Shown here in pieces: positions 15,762 to 23,743 of a stretch of DNA of 64,000 nt. This DNA comes from an uncultured Lachnospiraceae bacterium (GTDB lineage: Bacteria; Bacillota; Clostridia; Lachnospirales; Lachnospiraceae), in the NCBI GenBank assembly GCA_947593735.1, contig CANQDT010000003.1, forward strand, positions 1-64,000. The letters run 5' to 3'. A model generated the notes under the pieces. That model was given only the letters and a program-made list of their open reading frames with translations, was not told where the DNA came from and ran no database searches. Position 1 is the stretch's first letter. The number at the start of each line of letters is the position of its first letter. A program made the translations under genes and the position numbers.

Positions 15762-16901
15762 ATGATTTATTTGGACAATGCTGCCACTACCCGCGTCTTT
15801 CCGGAGGTGGCTGAGACGGTCATGGAGGCGATGACGGCGACGTATGGGAATCCGTCGTCCATGCACAGAATGGGGTTTGAGGCGGAAAAAAAGATACATT
15901 CCGCGGCGGAAACGATCGCGAAAATACTGAAAGCGGAGCCGAAAGAGATCGTGTTCACTTCCGGCGGGACGGAATCCAATAACCTCGCGCTCATCGGAGG
16001 CGCGGAAGGATATGGGCGCAGAGGAAAGCATATCATTACAACAGCGATCGAACACGCGTCCGTCCACCGTCCGCTGGAGGAGTTAAAAAACCGGGGATAT
16101 GAGATCACGTTCCTGCCGGTTGATGAGCGGGGAATTGTAAAAACGGATTGCCTGAGGCGGGCGCTCCGACCGGATACGATTCTTGTATCGGTAATGTATG
16201 TCAATAATGAAGTAGGATCCGTTCAGCCGATCGAGGAGATCGGGCGGATCGTGAAGGAATACGACCCGGAGATCCTGTTCCATGTGGATGCGGTCCAGGC
16301 GTTCGGCAAAATGCCGATCTATCCGAGACGGCTTGGGATCGACCTGCTGTCCGCAAGCGGCCATAAGATCCATGGACCGAAAGGGACCGGATTTCTTTAC
16401 ATCCGGGAACGGAAAAAGATAAAACCGATCATCCTGGGAGGCGGGCAGCAGAAAGATATGCGGTCCGGCACAGAAAATGTACCCGGCATCGCCGGAATGG
16501 CTGTTGCGGCGGAACGGATGGAGCAGGACCGGGAGAAGGTTCGGGAGCATCTGATCCGGTGCAGGGAACGGCTGTTGGAAGGGGCGCTGTCGATCGGGGA
16601 TGTCCGCGACAATTCGGGCGAAGCGCCCCATATCGCGAGCCTGAGCTTTCCGGGAGTGAAAAGCGAAGTGCTGCTTCATGCGCTGGAAGAAAAAGGGATC
16701 TGTGTTTCATCCGGCTCGGCGTGTTCCTCCAATCACCCGGGCGTGAGCGGGACGCTCCGGGAGATGGGATTGAAAAAAGAAGAGTATGAATCGACGATCC
16801 GGTTCAGCTTTTCGTATGAGACGACGCTGGAGGAGATCGACGGGACGGTTTCCGCGCTGCGGGAGTTTGTGCCGGTTTTGCGCCGGTTTGTGAGGAGATA
16901 A
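15762..16901 (+). CDS. NifS/IscS-like cysteine desulfurase
   Basis: This 379-residue PLP enzyme has the class V aminotransferase fold. IYLDNAATTRV opens it, with TSGGTESNN in the cofactor site, HVDAVQAFGK, the PLP lysine Lys202 in SGHKIHGPKGTG, and the sulfur-accepting Cys321 in the loop SGSACSS. It takes sulfur from cysteine to a persulfide. The gap to thiI is 2 bp, so this copy most likely feeds sulfur to ThiI for 4-thiouridine in tRNA (NifZ-like partner), rather than general Fe-S assembly; that is inferred from the operon. It starts 1 bp after rsmE. Confidence 0.93.
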   Translation: MIYLDNAATTRVFPEVAETVMEAMTATYGNPSSMHRMGFEAEKKIHSAAETIAKILKAEPKEIVFTSGGTESNNLALIGGAEGYGRRGKHIITTAIEHASVHRPLEELKNRGYEITFLPVDERGIVKTDCLRRALRPDTILVSVMYVNNEVGSVQPIEEIGRIVKEYDPEILFHVDAVQAFGKMPIYPRRLGIDLLSASGHKIHGPKGTGFLYIRERKKIKPIILGGGQQKDMRSGTENVPGIAGMAVAAERMEQDREKVREHLIRCRERLLEGALSIGDVRDNSGEAPHIASLSFPGVKSEVLLHALEEKGICVSSGSACSSNHPGVSGTLREMGLKKEEYESTIRFSFSYETTLEEIDGTVSALREFVPVLRRFVRR

Positions 16902-16903
16902 TC

Positions 16904-18088
16904 ATGGAATGGAAAGCGTTTTTGATCAAATATGCGGAAATAGGGACGAAAGGGAAGAACCGGATCTTATTTGAGGAAGCCCTGATGAACCGGATCCGGG
17001 AGGTACTGGAACCGGTCGGCGCGTTCACCGTGTCGAGGGAAGCGGGCAGGATCTTCGCGGAGGCGGAGGGAAGCTATGATTTTGACGAGGCGGTCGCCGC
17101 CCTGCGGACCGTATTCGGGATCGCCGGCATCTGCCCGATGGTCGTGGATGAAGATGATTCGTGGGATCATCTGGTCCGCATGGTCTGCGATTATGTGGAT
17201 TCCCGGTATCCGGACAAGCACAAAACATTCAAAGTGATCGCGAGGCGCGCAAAAAAAAGCTATCCGATCGAGTCGATGCAGATCAACAGCGATCTTGGGG
17301 AACAGCTGCTTCTCCGGTTTCCGGAGCTGAAAGTCGATGTGCACAACCCGCAGATCTCGCTTCATCTGGAAATACGGCACAGAGTCTATCTGTATTCGGA
17401 GATTTTGCCCGGACCGGGAGGAATGCCGGTCGGGACGAACGGGAAAGCGATGCTTCTGTTATCGGGAGGCATTGACAGCCCGGTCGCGGGCTATATGGTC
17501 GCGAAGCGGGGCGTTTTGCTCGAAGCGGTCTATTTTCATGCGCCGCCGTATACGAGCGAGCGCGCGAAGCAGAAGGTGCTGGACCTTGCCGGCATCGTCG
17601 CGCGGTATTCCGGCGCTATCCGGCTGCATATCGTAAATTTTACGGATATCCAGCTCGCGATTTATGAGAAATGCCCGCACGACGAATTGACGATCATCAT
17701 GCGCCGGTATATGATGAAGATCGCGGAACATCTCGCGGCGGAAAACGGGTGCCTTGCGCTTGTCACCGGGGAGAGCCTCGGGCAGGTGGCAAGCCAGACC
17801 ATCCAGAGCCTTGCCGTGACGAATGAAGTATGCGATATGCCGGTGTTCCGTCCGTGCATCGGCATGGATAAGCAGGAGATCGTGGATATTTCTGAGAAGA
17901 TCGGCACATACGAGACGTCGATCCAGCCATACGAGGATTGCTGCACGATCTTTGTCGCGAAGCATCCGGTCACCAAACCGAACCTGAGGATCATCCGGCG
18001 GTCGGAGTCCAGGCTGGATGATGTGATCGACGGGCTGATGGAACAGGCGCTCTCCGGCGTGGAGACGGTTGTATGCAGAGGAAAATAA
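16904..18088 (+). CDS. thiI: tRNA 4-thiouridine synthase ThiI
   Basis: The 394-residue product has an N-terminal ferredoxin-like domain, a THUMP domain (about 60-165, with ARRAKKSYPIESMQINSDLG) and a PP-loop ATP pyrophosphatase with LLSGGIDSPVAGY, Ser187 to Ser192. It adenylates U8 of tRNA and accepts sulfur to make s4U. The C-terminal rhodanese domain of the E. coli protein is absent, the usual Firmicute form, in which the neighbouring cysteine desulfurase gives the sulfur directly. The gene is the last of the prmA operon. It has a clear ATG at 16904 after the desulfurase stop. Confidence 0.95.
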   Translation: MEWKAFLIKYAEIGTKGKNRILFEEALMNRIREVLEPVGAFTVSREAGRIFAEAEGSYDFDEAVAALRTVFGIAGICPMVVDEDDSWDHLVRMVCDYVDSRYPDKHKTFKVIARRAKKSYPIESMQINSDLGEQLLLRFPELKVDVHNPQISLHLEIRHRVYLYSEILPGPGGMPVGTNGKAMLLLSGGIDSPVAGYMVAKRGVLLEAVYFHAPPYTSERAKQKVLDLAGIVARYSGAIRLHIVNFTDIQLAIYEKCPHDELTIIMRRYMMKIAEHLAAENGCLALVTGESLGQVASQTIQSLAVTNEVCDMPVFRPCIGMDKQEIVDISEKIGTYETSIQPYEDCCTIFVAKHPVTKPNLRIIRRSESRLDDVIDGLMEQALSGVETVVCRGK

Positions 18089-18091
18089 AAA

Positions 18092-18114
18092 CAGGATGAA
18101 ATTTCCTGTGACAG
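18092..18114 (-). repeat. Interspersed palindromic repeat, copy 3 (partial)
   Basis: CAGGATGAAATTTCCTGTGA followed by CAG is the inverted core of the element at 36346-36374, with one changed base in the spacer and the outer part of the left arm lost. It lies between thiI and the terminator of the Crh-like gene. Confidence 0.65.
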
Positions 18115-18119
18115 AAAAA

Positions 18120-18147
18120 ACCGGAGCGGAAAAATCCCCGCTCCGGT
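18120..18147 (-). terminator. Terminator of the Crh-like HPr gene
   Basis: ACCGGAGCGG (18120-18129) and CCGCTCCGGT (18138-18147) form a perfect 10 bp stem with an AAAAATCC loop. The A run before it on the plus strand gives the T tract on the minus strand. Confidence 0.85.
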
Positions 18148-18174
18148 CTGGCTGATCCTATGTATCCGACGTTC

Positions 18175-18408
18175 TTATTCAACGATATAAGGCGCGAGCT
18201 TCTCCAGAATCGCGTCCAGATTATCCACATTGTGGATGTTAAGATCGATCGGCTTGGAGATATCAAGGCTGAAGATCCCCATGATCGATTTCGCGTCGAT
18301 GACATATCTGCCGGAAACTAAATCAAATTCATCGTCAAACTTGCTGATCTCATTCACAAATTTTTTCACTTTGTCGATGGAATTTAAGGAAATTTTGACT
18401 GTTTTCAT
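18175..18408 (-). CDS. HPr-like protein without the active-site histidine (Crh-like)
   Basis: The 77-residue product aligns with HPr over its full length (KISLNSIDKVKKFVNEISKF, then LVSGRYVIDAKSIMGIFSL). By alignment Asp12 stands where HPr has the phosphorylated His15, and Val14 stands for the catalytic Arg. The regulatory serine is kept: Ser41 in KSIMG. The protein should therefore be unable to act as a PTS carrier, but could be phosphorylated on serine by HPr kinase and act with CcpA, as Crh does in Bacillus. This is inference from residues. The gene stands alone on the minus strand between its own promoter (18456-18483) and terminator. Confidence 0.85.
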   Translation of the reverse strand: MKTVKISLNSIDKVKKFVNEISKFDDEFDLVSGRYVIDAKSIMGIFSLDISKPIDLNIHNVDNLDAILEKLAPYIVE

Positions 18409-18455
18409 TTTCTGAACCCCTCCTTCAGATGATTATTGTATGTTGTTATTCTACA

Positions 18456-18483
18456 ATTATATGGTAAGATAGTCAATAGTCAA
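18456..18483 (-). promoter_or_regulatory. Promoter of the Crh-like HPr gene
   Basis: On the minus strand TTGACT (18478-18483) and TATAAT (18456-18461) are separated by 16 bases, about 50 bases before the ATG at 18408. The mtaB gene starts on the other strand at 18508, so this region is a divergent control region. Confidence 0.75.
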
Positions 18484-18507
18484 AGTACCCAAAAAGGACT
18501 GAAAAAT

Positions 18508-19824
18508 ATGAATAATACTACCAAAATCGCTGCCATTACGCTTGGATGCAAGGTAAATCAGTACGAGACGGACGCAATGTGCCAGCTGTTCCGGGAGGCG
18601 GGGTTTTCGATTGTGCCGGCGCGGGAAAAAGCGGACGTATATCTGGTCAATACCTGTTCGGTCACCAATATGGCGGACCGGAAATCCAGGCAGATGCTGC
18701 ACCGGGTCAAAAAGCAGAACCCGAAATCGATCGTTGTGGCGGTAGGATGTTACGCGCAGGCGGCGGGGAAGGAATTGCTGAAAGACGCGCAGGTCGACCT
18801 TGTCGTCGGCAATAACAGGAAAAAGGATATCGTTTCCATCCTGGAACAGTATATCACAAATCAGACACAAAACTTTTCTATGATAGAGATCGGCAGGACG
18901 AAGGAATATGAGGAGATGCAAACGGTTGCGTCCCGGGAGCATACGAGGGCGTATGTAAAGGTGCAGGACGGATGCAGCCAGTTTTGTTCTTATTGTATCA
19001 TCCCGTATACGAGAGGACGGATCCGGAGCCGGCGGATCCCGGATGTCGTGCGGGAAGTGGAAGCCCTTGTGGCGAAAGGATACCGGGAGATCGTGATCAC
19101 GGGGATCCATGTCAGTTCCTATGGAAAAGACTGGGACGACGGGACGGCGCTGCCGGATCTGATCGACGCTGTTACGCCGATCCGGGGGCTGGACCGGATA
19201 CGGCTCAGTTCGCTGGAACCGGGAATCATTACGAATGAGTTCGCGGATATGCTCCGGCGGAACCCGAAGATCTGCCCGCATTTTCATCTGTCCCTGCAGA
19301 GCGGCTGCGACGCGACCCTGCGCCGGATGAACCGCCGTTATTCCGCCGCGGAGTACCGGGAGAAATGCGAGATACTCCGGAGCAGCTTTGACCGGCCGGC
19401 GATCACAACGGATGTGATCGTGGGATTCCCGGGGGAAACAGAGGAGGAATTTCAGACCACGCGGGAATTTCTGGAATCCATCCGATTGTATGAAATGCAT
19501 ATCTTTAAATTTTCGGCGCGGCAGGGGACCCGGGCGGCGCAGATGGATTGCCAGATACCGGAACCGGTAAAGGCGCAGAGAAGCAGCTGCCTGCTTGAAC
19601 TGTCGGAGCGGCTGCACCGGGCGTACGCGCAGTCCTTTTTGGGGGAACGCGTTGAAGTCCTCGCGGAGAAAACGGCGCGGATCGGGGAAAAGACTTACTG
19701 GACCGGTCATACGGCGAATTATCTCCCGGTCGCGTTCGAGACGAAGGAATGCTGCGCGAATGAGTTCCGGATGCCCACGATCCGGGGGCTGCTGGACGGC
19801 GGGATCCTGCTCGGCAAGCTCTGA
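18508..19824 (+). CDS. mtaB: tRNA t6A37 methylthiotransferase MtaB
   Basis: The 438-residue product has an N-terminal MTTase domain (AAITLGCKVNQYETDAM with the first cysteine near residue 14 and further Fe-S cysteines near 50 and 84), then a radical SAM domain with CSQFCSYC at residues 156-163, and a C-terminal TRAM-like part. GCKVNQYE separates MtaB from MiaB (GCQMN). It adds a methylthio group to t6A37 of tRNAs that read ANN codons. The start is ATG 18508, since the upstream extension lacks a site and overlaps the divergent promoter region. It is a single gene ahead of the ireB promoter. Confidence 0.93.
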   Translation: MNNTTKIAAITLGCKVNQYETDAMCQLFREAGFSIVPAREKADVYLVNTCSVTNMADRKSRQMLHRVKKQNPKSIVVAVGCYAQAAGKELLKDAQVDLVVGNNRKKDIVSILEQYITNQTQNFSMIEIGRTKEYEEMQTVASREHTRAYVKVQDGCSQFCSYCIIPYTRGRIRSRRIPDVVREVEALVAKGYREIVITGIHVSSYGKDWDDGTALPDLIDAVTPIRGLDRIRLSSLEPGIITNEFADMLRRNPKICPHFHLSLQSGCDATLRRMNRRYSAAEYREKCEILRSSFDRPAITTDVIVGFPGETEEEFQTTREFLESIRLYEMHIFKFSARQGTRAAQMDCQIPEPVKAQRSSCLLELSERLHRAYAQSFLGERVEVLAEKTARIGEKTYWTGHTANYLPVAFETKECCANEFRMPTIRGLLDGGILLGKL

Positions 19825-19849
19825 CACGGCGGAAAGCGCAAAAGAAACA

Positions 19850-19878
19850 TTGTATTTTTACTGGTTTTATATTAGAAT
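19850..19878 (+). promoter_or_regulatory. Promoter of the ireB-ruvX operon
   Basis: TTGTAT (19850-19855) and TAGAAT (19873-19878) are 17 bases apart, 35 bases before the ATG at 19914. Confidence 0.6.
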
Positions 19879-19913
19879 AGGGCTATCATGAGTTTTTGAG
19901 AAGGACGGGAAAA

Positions 19914-20168
19914 ATGGAATATAATACGCAACATTACGAAAAACTGATCCAACAGGACTATAAAGTGGAAGACATCTTACAGGAAGTTTATCAGGCGCTG
20001 GTGGAGAAAGGATACAATCCGGTTAACCAGGTCGTCGGATATATTATGTCCGGGGATCCGACGTATATTACCGGGCATAATAATGCGAGAAGCCTGATCC
20101 GCAAGGTGGACCGCGACGAGATTCTGGAAGTGCTGTTCCAGAATTATGTGGATACAAAGCTGAAATAG
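19914..20168 (+). CDS. ireB: IreB-family regulatory phosphoprotein
   Basis: The 84-residue product carries the IreB signature [20 protein letters not shown], then [29 protein letters not shown]. IreB is a substrate of the Ser/Thr kinase IreK (PrkC) and in enterococci restrains cephalosporin resistance; the phosphorylated residues lie in the N-terminal threonines. The start is ATG 19914 behind AAGGACGGG. It opens an operon with ruvX, 9 bp after its stop. The kinase gene is not in the window. Confidence 0.92.
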   Translation: MEYNTQHYEKLIQQDYKVEDILQEVYQALVEKGYNPVNQVVGYIMSGDPTYITGHNNARSLIRKVDRDEILEVLFQNYVDTKLK

Positions 20169-20177
20169 GAGAACAGG

Positions 20178-20612
20178 ATGCGGATACTTGGGTTGGACTA
20201 CGGATCCAAAACTGTGGGCGTGGCGGTCAGCGACGAATTGCTGCTGACGGCGCAGAGCCTCGAGACGATTTCCCGGAGATCGGAGAATAAACTCCGTCAG
20301 ACGCTTGCGCGGATCGAGGCGATCGTGGACGAATATGGGATTACCCGGATCGTCCTGGGCTTGCCCCGGAACATGAATGCGACGGAAGGCGAGCGCGTCC
20401 AGGCGGTCAGGGATTTCGGCGCGCAGCTGGAGAGGAGGACCGGACTGCCGGTCGTTCTGTGGGACGAACGGTTGACAACGGTTCAGGCGGAGCGTATTTT
20501 AATAGAAGCCGGCGTCCGGAGAGAGAACAGGAAAGCGGTGATCGACCAGCTCGCCGCGGGATTTATTTTACAGAGTTATCTGGACAGCAGAAAAGAGGAA
20601 CAGGATGGATAG
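20178..20612 (+). CDS. ruvX: Putative Holliday-junction resolvase RuvX/YqgF
   Basis: The 144-residue product has the RNase-H-like YqgF fold: [20 protein letters not shown] with the first catalytic Asp at about residue 6, [20 protein letters not shown], and [17 protein letters not shown] with the last acidic site. YqgF acts in 16S rRNA 5' end maturation or Holliday junction resolution. The gene order ireB-ruvX-DUF1292 is conserved in Firmicutes. It overlaps the DUF1292 gene by 8 bp. Confidence 0.93.
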   Translation: MRILGLDYGSKTVGVAVSDELLLTAQSLETISRRSENKLRQTLARIEAIVDEYGITRIVLGLPRNMNATEGERVQAVRDFGAQLERRTGLPVVLWDERLTTVQAERILIEAGVRRENRKAVIDQLAAGFILQSYLDSRKEEQDG

Positions 20613-20871
20613 TGTTTTGTTTACGACAGAAGACGGGGAACAGGCGGAGTTTTATGTCCTGGAGCAGACGACGCTCGCGGGGCGGAATTATCTGCTTGTC
20701 ACGGATTCCGCGGAGGATGAGGAAGAAGCGGAATGTCTGATATTGAGAGAGAACCAATCAGAATCTCAGGAAGATTTGGTAACCTATGACATCGTTGAGG
20801 ATGACATGGAGCTACGGAATATTTCCGGGATTTTTGAAGAATTATTAGAGAACGTGAATATTGAAATATAG
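20605..20871 (+). CDS. DUF1292-family acidic small protein
   Basis: This 88-residue, strongly acidic protein has the DUF1292 (YrzB-like) pattern: [20 protein letters not shown], then [20 protein letters not shown] and a closing [11 protein letters not shown]. It is a small cytoplasmic protein of unknown function that follows ruvX in most Firmicutes. The start ATG 20605 lies inside the end of ruvX, so translation is coupled. Confidence 0.9.
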   Translation: MDSVLFTTEDGEQAEFYVLEQTTLAGRNYLLVTDSAEDEEEAECLILRENQSESQEDLVTYDIVEDDMELRNISGIFEELLENVNIEI

Positions 20872-20883
20872 GAGGATTTTATT

Positions 20884-22545
20884 TTGAAAACTGAAAAAAG
20901 CAGCGTAAAGGTGATCCCTTTGGGCGGATTGGAAACTATCGGCATGAACATCACGGCGTTCGAGTACGACGATAGTATTCTTGTTGTGGACTGCGGTCTG
21001 GCTTTTCCGGATGATGAGATGCTCGGGATCGACCTTGTCATCCCGGATGTTTCCTATTTGGTGCAGAACGCGGACAAGGTGAAGGGACTCGTTATTACGC
21101 ATGGCCATGAGGATCACATCGGCGCGATCCCTTATGTGCTGAAACAGATCAATATGCCGATCTATGCGACGAAACTGACCATGGGCCTGATCGACAATAA
21201 GCTGGAGGAACATGGGCTGCTGCATACGACCAGGAGGAAAGTCGTAAAGCATGGCCAGCATATCAACCTGGGCTGTTTCCGTGTCGAATTTATCCGGAGC
21301 AACCACAGCATCGCGGACAGTTCCATGCTGGCGATCTATACCCCTGCGGGGACGATTATCCATACGGGCGATTTCAAGGTTGATTATACGCCTCTGTTTG
21401 GAGAAGTGACGGACCTGCCCCGGCTCGCGGAGCTTGGCAGGAAAGGGGTGCTTGCGCTGATGGCGGACAGCACCAACGTGCAGAGATCCGGATATACCGC
21501 GACCGAAAAGATGGTCGCTCAGACGATCGACAGCCTGTTTGCGCGGTACCGGAAGAACCGCATTATCATCGCGACCTTTTCTTCCAATGTGGACCGGGTG
21601 CACCAGATCATTGATACTGCCTGCAAATACAACCGGAAGGTTGTCGTTGAAGGGCGCAGCATGGTCAATACGATAGAAACGGCAAGCGAACTCGGGTATA
21701 TCGAGATGCCGAAGAATACGCTGATCGAGACGGAGATGATGAAGAATTATACGGATGAGCAGATCGTCCTGATCACGACCGGGAGCCAGGGAGAGACGAT
21801 GGCGGCGCTGTCCCGGATGGCGGCGGGTAATCATAAGCGGATATCCATTAAGCCGAACGACGTCGTGATCTTCAGCTCCAACCCGATACCGGGAAATGAA
21901 AAAGCGGTATCCAGGGTGATGAACGACCTGTCCATGCAGGGAGCCAATGTCGTATTTCAGGATACGCATGTGTCGGGGCACGCCTGCCAGGAAGAATTGA
22001 AGCTGATATACGCGCTGACGAAACCGCAGTACGCGATCCCGGTACACGGGGAATACCGGTTCCTGCGCACGCACGCAGAATTGGCGCAAGATATGGGAGT
22101 GCCGAAAGAAAATACATTCGTGCTTTCTTCCGGCGACGTACTGGAGCTGTCAAAGGACCGGGCGCGGATCTCCGGGCATGTGCAGGCACAGGGAATCTTT
22201 GTGGATGGGCTTGGCGTCGGAGACGTCGGAAATATCGTGATCCGCGACCGGCAGCATCTGTCCCAGAACGGTCTGATCATTGTGGTGATCGCGCTTGACC
22301 GGCAGACGAATCAGGTGCTCGCGGGACCGGATATTGTCTCGAGGGGATTTGTCTATGTGCGTGAGTCGGAGGATCTGATGGAGGAAGCACGGCTCGTAGT
22401 CAGCGACGCGCTGGAGGATTGCCTTGGCAAACGGAATACCGACTGGAACAGGATCAAAGTTACCGTCCGGGAATCCCTTGGCGGGTTCCTGTGGAAAAGG
22501 ACGAAACGGAATCCGATGATATTGCCGATCATAGAGGAAGTATAA
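20884..22545 (+). CDS. Ribonuclease J
   Basis: The 553-residue product has the metallo-beta-lactamase/beta-CASP fold with KVIPLGGLETIGMNITAFEY at the start, the metal motif HGHEDHIGAIP (His73, His75, Asp77, His78), a beta-CASP domain with FSSNVDRVHQI and VHGEYR, and a C-terminal RNase J domain. It is a 5'-3' exo- and endonuclease of mRNA decay and rRNA maturation. It starts at TTG 20884, behind an AGGAGG site. Its place here, where mltG is common in relatives, is notable; J1 and J2 cannot be told apart from sequence reading. Confidence 0.95.
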   Translation: MKTEKSSVKVIPLGGLETIGMNITAFEYDDSILVVDCGLAFPDDEMLGIDLVIPDVSYLVQNADKVKGLVITHGHEDHIGAIPYVLKQINMPIYATKLTMGLIDNKLEEHGLLHTTRRKVVKHGQHINLGCFRVEFIRSNHSIADSSMLAIYTPAGTIIHTGDFKVDYTPLFGEVTDLPRLAELGRKGVLALMADSTNVQRSGYTATEKMVAQTIDSLFARYRKNRIIIATFSSNVDRVHQIIDTACKYNRKVVVEGRSMVNTIETASELGYIEMPKNTLIETEMMKNYTDEQIVLITTGSQGETMAALSRMAAGNHKRISIKPNDVVIFSSNPIPGNEKAVSRVMNDLSMQGANVVFQDTHVSGHACQEELKLIYALTKPQYAIPVHGEYRFLRTHAELAQDMGVPKENTFVLSSGDVLELSKDRARISGHVQAQGIFVDGLGVGDVGNIVIRDRQHLSQNGLIIVVIALDRQTNQVLAGPDIVSRGFVYVRESEDLMEEARLVVSDALEDCLGKRNTDWNRIKVTVRESLGGFLWKRTKRNPMILPIIEEV

Positions 22546-22558
22546 AGAAGGATCGAAT

Positions 22559-22900
22559 ATGAATGATATATTATCTCGCGCGAAAATGCTGAATCAGGAG
22601 ATCAGGAGGAGCCAGGAATATCAGGAATATAAGAAATATGGCGCCATTCTGCAGGAAAATCACGATCTGTACAGCCGTTTCAATGAGATGCGCATGAAAA
22701 AATACCGCATCCAGACCTTGCAGGGACAGAATTATAACGAGGAAGCGGACGCTCTGTTCCAGGAGTACGCGGATCTGTTCCAGGATACGGCGGTACGCCA
22801 GTTTCTGGTGGCGGAACAGCGGCTCTGTACCATCATCAGGGACGTGCTGGTCGGGATCACGGAGACACTGAATCTGGATCTGGATTTTCTGCAGCTATAA
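22559..22900 (+). CDS. YlbF/YmcA-family protein
   Basis: A 113-residue all-helical protein: ARMLNQEIRRSQEYQEYKKY, FNEMRMKKYRIQTLQGQNYN, EADALFQEYADLFQDTAVRQ and FLVAEQRLC. This is the YlbF/YmcA (DUF964) coiled fold. In Bacillus, YlbF and YmcA with YaaT form a complex that affects RNase Y specificity and sporulation. Its position directly after RNase J fits a role near RNA decay. It starts 14 bp after RNase J and is followed by a short membrane protein gene. Confidence 0.85.
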   Translation: MNDILSRAKMLNQEIRRSQEYQEYKKYGAILQENHDLYSRFNEMRMKKYRIQTLQGQNYNEEADALFQEYADLFQDTAVRQFLVAEQRLCTIIRDVLVGITETLNLDLDFLQL

Positions 22901-22913
22901 GGAGGAACAGGAC

Positions 22914-23090
22914 ATGAAGAAAACAGCCGGTCAGAGAACGAAGGCGATTCTCCTGCTGCTCGTGCAGCTTGCGCTTCTTTTTTGCTATATCCGGTTATTT
23001 ATGTGGTGTTATTCTTTCGCGTACCGTACCAGCATCGAGTCCGGCATAGAGGGCGTCGTACACGCGGTTTTTGGAGGATGGGCGGCATGA
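22914..23090 (+). CDS. 58-residue single-pass membrane protein
   Basis: A short frame missed by length cut-offs. The ATG at 22914 lies 8 bases after GGAGG. The product has a basic N-terminus (KKTAGQRTK), one hydrophobic segment (AILLLLVQLALLFCYIRLFM) and a short outer tail ending in GGWAA. Its TGA overlaps the ATGATG start of trmR, so it is translationally coupled and inside the operon. I do not recognise it. Good ribosome binding site, coupling and membrane helix all support a real gene. Confidence 0.7.
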   Translation: MKKTAGQRTKAILLLLVQLALLFCYIRLFMWCYSFAYRTSIESGIEGVVHAVFGGWAA

Positions 23091-23743
23091 TGCGGGACGA
23101 AAGGATCAGCAGCTTTATCGAGTCATTGAATGAGGACGAACGACCGGAGCTTTCCGCGGTCGAACGGGAAGCGAGGGAGAACCATATCCCGATCATCCGG
23201 CCCGAGATCAAAAATTTGTTAAAGGTTCTCCTGGCGATGAAAAAGCCGGAGACGATTTTGGAAATAGGAACAGCAGTCGGATTTTCGGCTGCTTTTCTGG
23301 CGGAATACCAGCCGAAAGGCGGGACTGTCACGACGATAGAGAAATCTGAGCCGCGGATCGCTGAGGCGCAAAAGAATTTTGCCCGCACGGGCGTGGACGG
23401 CAGGGTGACGCTCCTTTCCGGGGACGCCGCGGAGATTCTTCCGACGCTGGACGGACCGTACGATATGATTTTTATGGACGCGGCAAAGGGGCAATATCTG
23501 AATTTCCTGCCGGACGCGTTGCGCCTTCTCGGAGAAGAGGGGATCCTTTTATCCGATAACGTCTTTCAGGACGGGGACGTGCTGGAGTCCCGCTATGGGA
23601 TCATCCGGAGAAACCGCACGATCCACAGCCGTATGCGGGACTATCTGTATACGCTGACCCATCACAGCCAGCTCGTCACCAGCGTCATACCGATCGGGGA
23701 CGGGCTTGCCCTCAGCATAAAACGGACAAAGGAAAAGGATTAA
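23087..23743 (+). CDS. trmR: tRNA 5-hydroxyuridine methyltransferase TrmR-like (O-methyltransferase family 3)
   Basis: A 218-residue O-methyltransferase with SAM loop ILEIGTAVGFSAAFLAEYQP, DMIFMDAAKGQYLNFLPDAL with the acidic metal-binding Asp residues, and LLSDNVFQDGDV. It belongs to the family of Bacillus YrrM (TrmR), which methylates ho5U34 of tRNA to mo5U. The next gene is the U32 protein TrhP, which makes ho5U34; the two are joined as in Bacillus, which supports the function. Start: ATG 23087, overlapping the stop of the small membrane protein gene; ATG 23090 is the alternative. Confidence 0.88.
   Translation: MMRDERISSFIESLNEDERPELSAVEREARENHIPIIRPEIKNLLKVLLAMKKPETILEIGTAVGFSAAFLAEYQPKGGTVTTIEKSEPRIAEAQKNFARTGVDGRVTLLSGDAAEILPTLDGPYDMIFMDAAKGQYLNFLPDALRLLGEEGILLSDNVFQDGDVLESRYGIIRRNRTIHSRMRDYLYTLTHHSQLVTSVIPIGDGLALSIKRTKEKD

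Noticed and set aside
18457..19827. 456-residue frame on the minus strand over mtaB
   Set aside because: It is the shadow of mtaB, whose Fe-S and radical SAM motifs are clear; the minus frame has Arg/His/Pro-rich low-information sequence.
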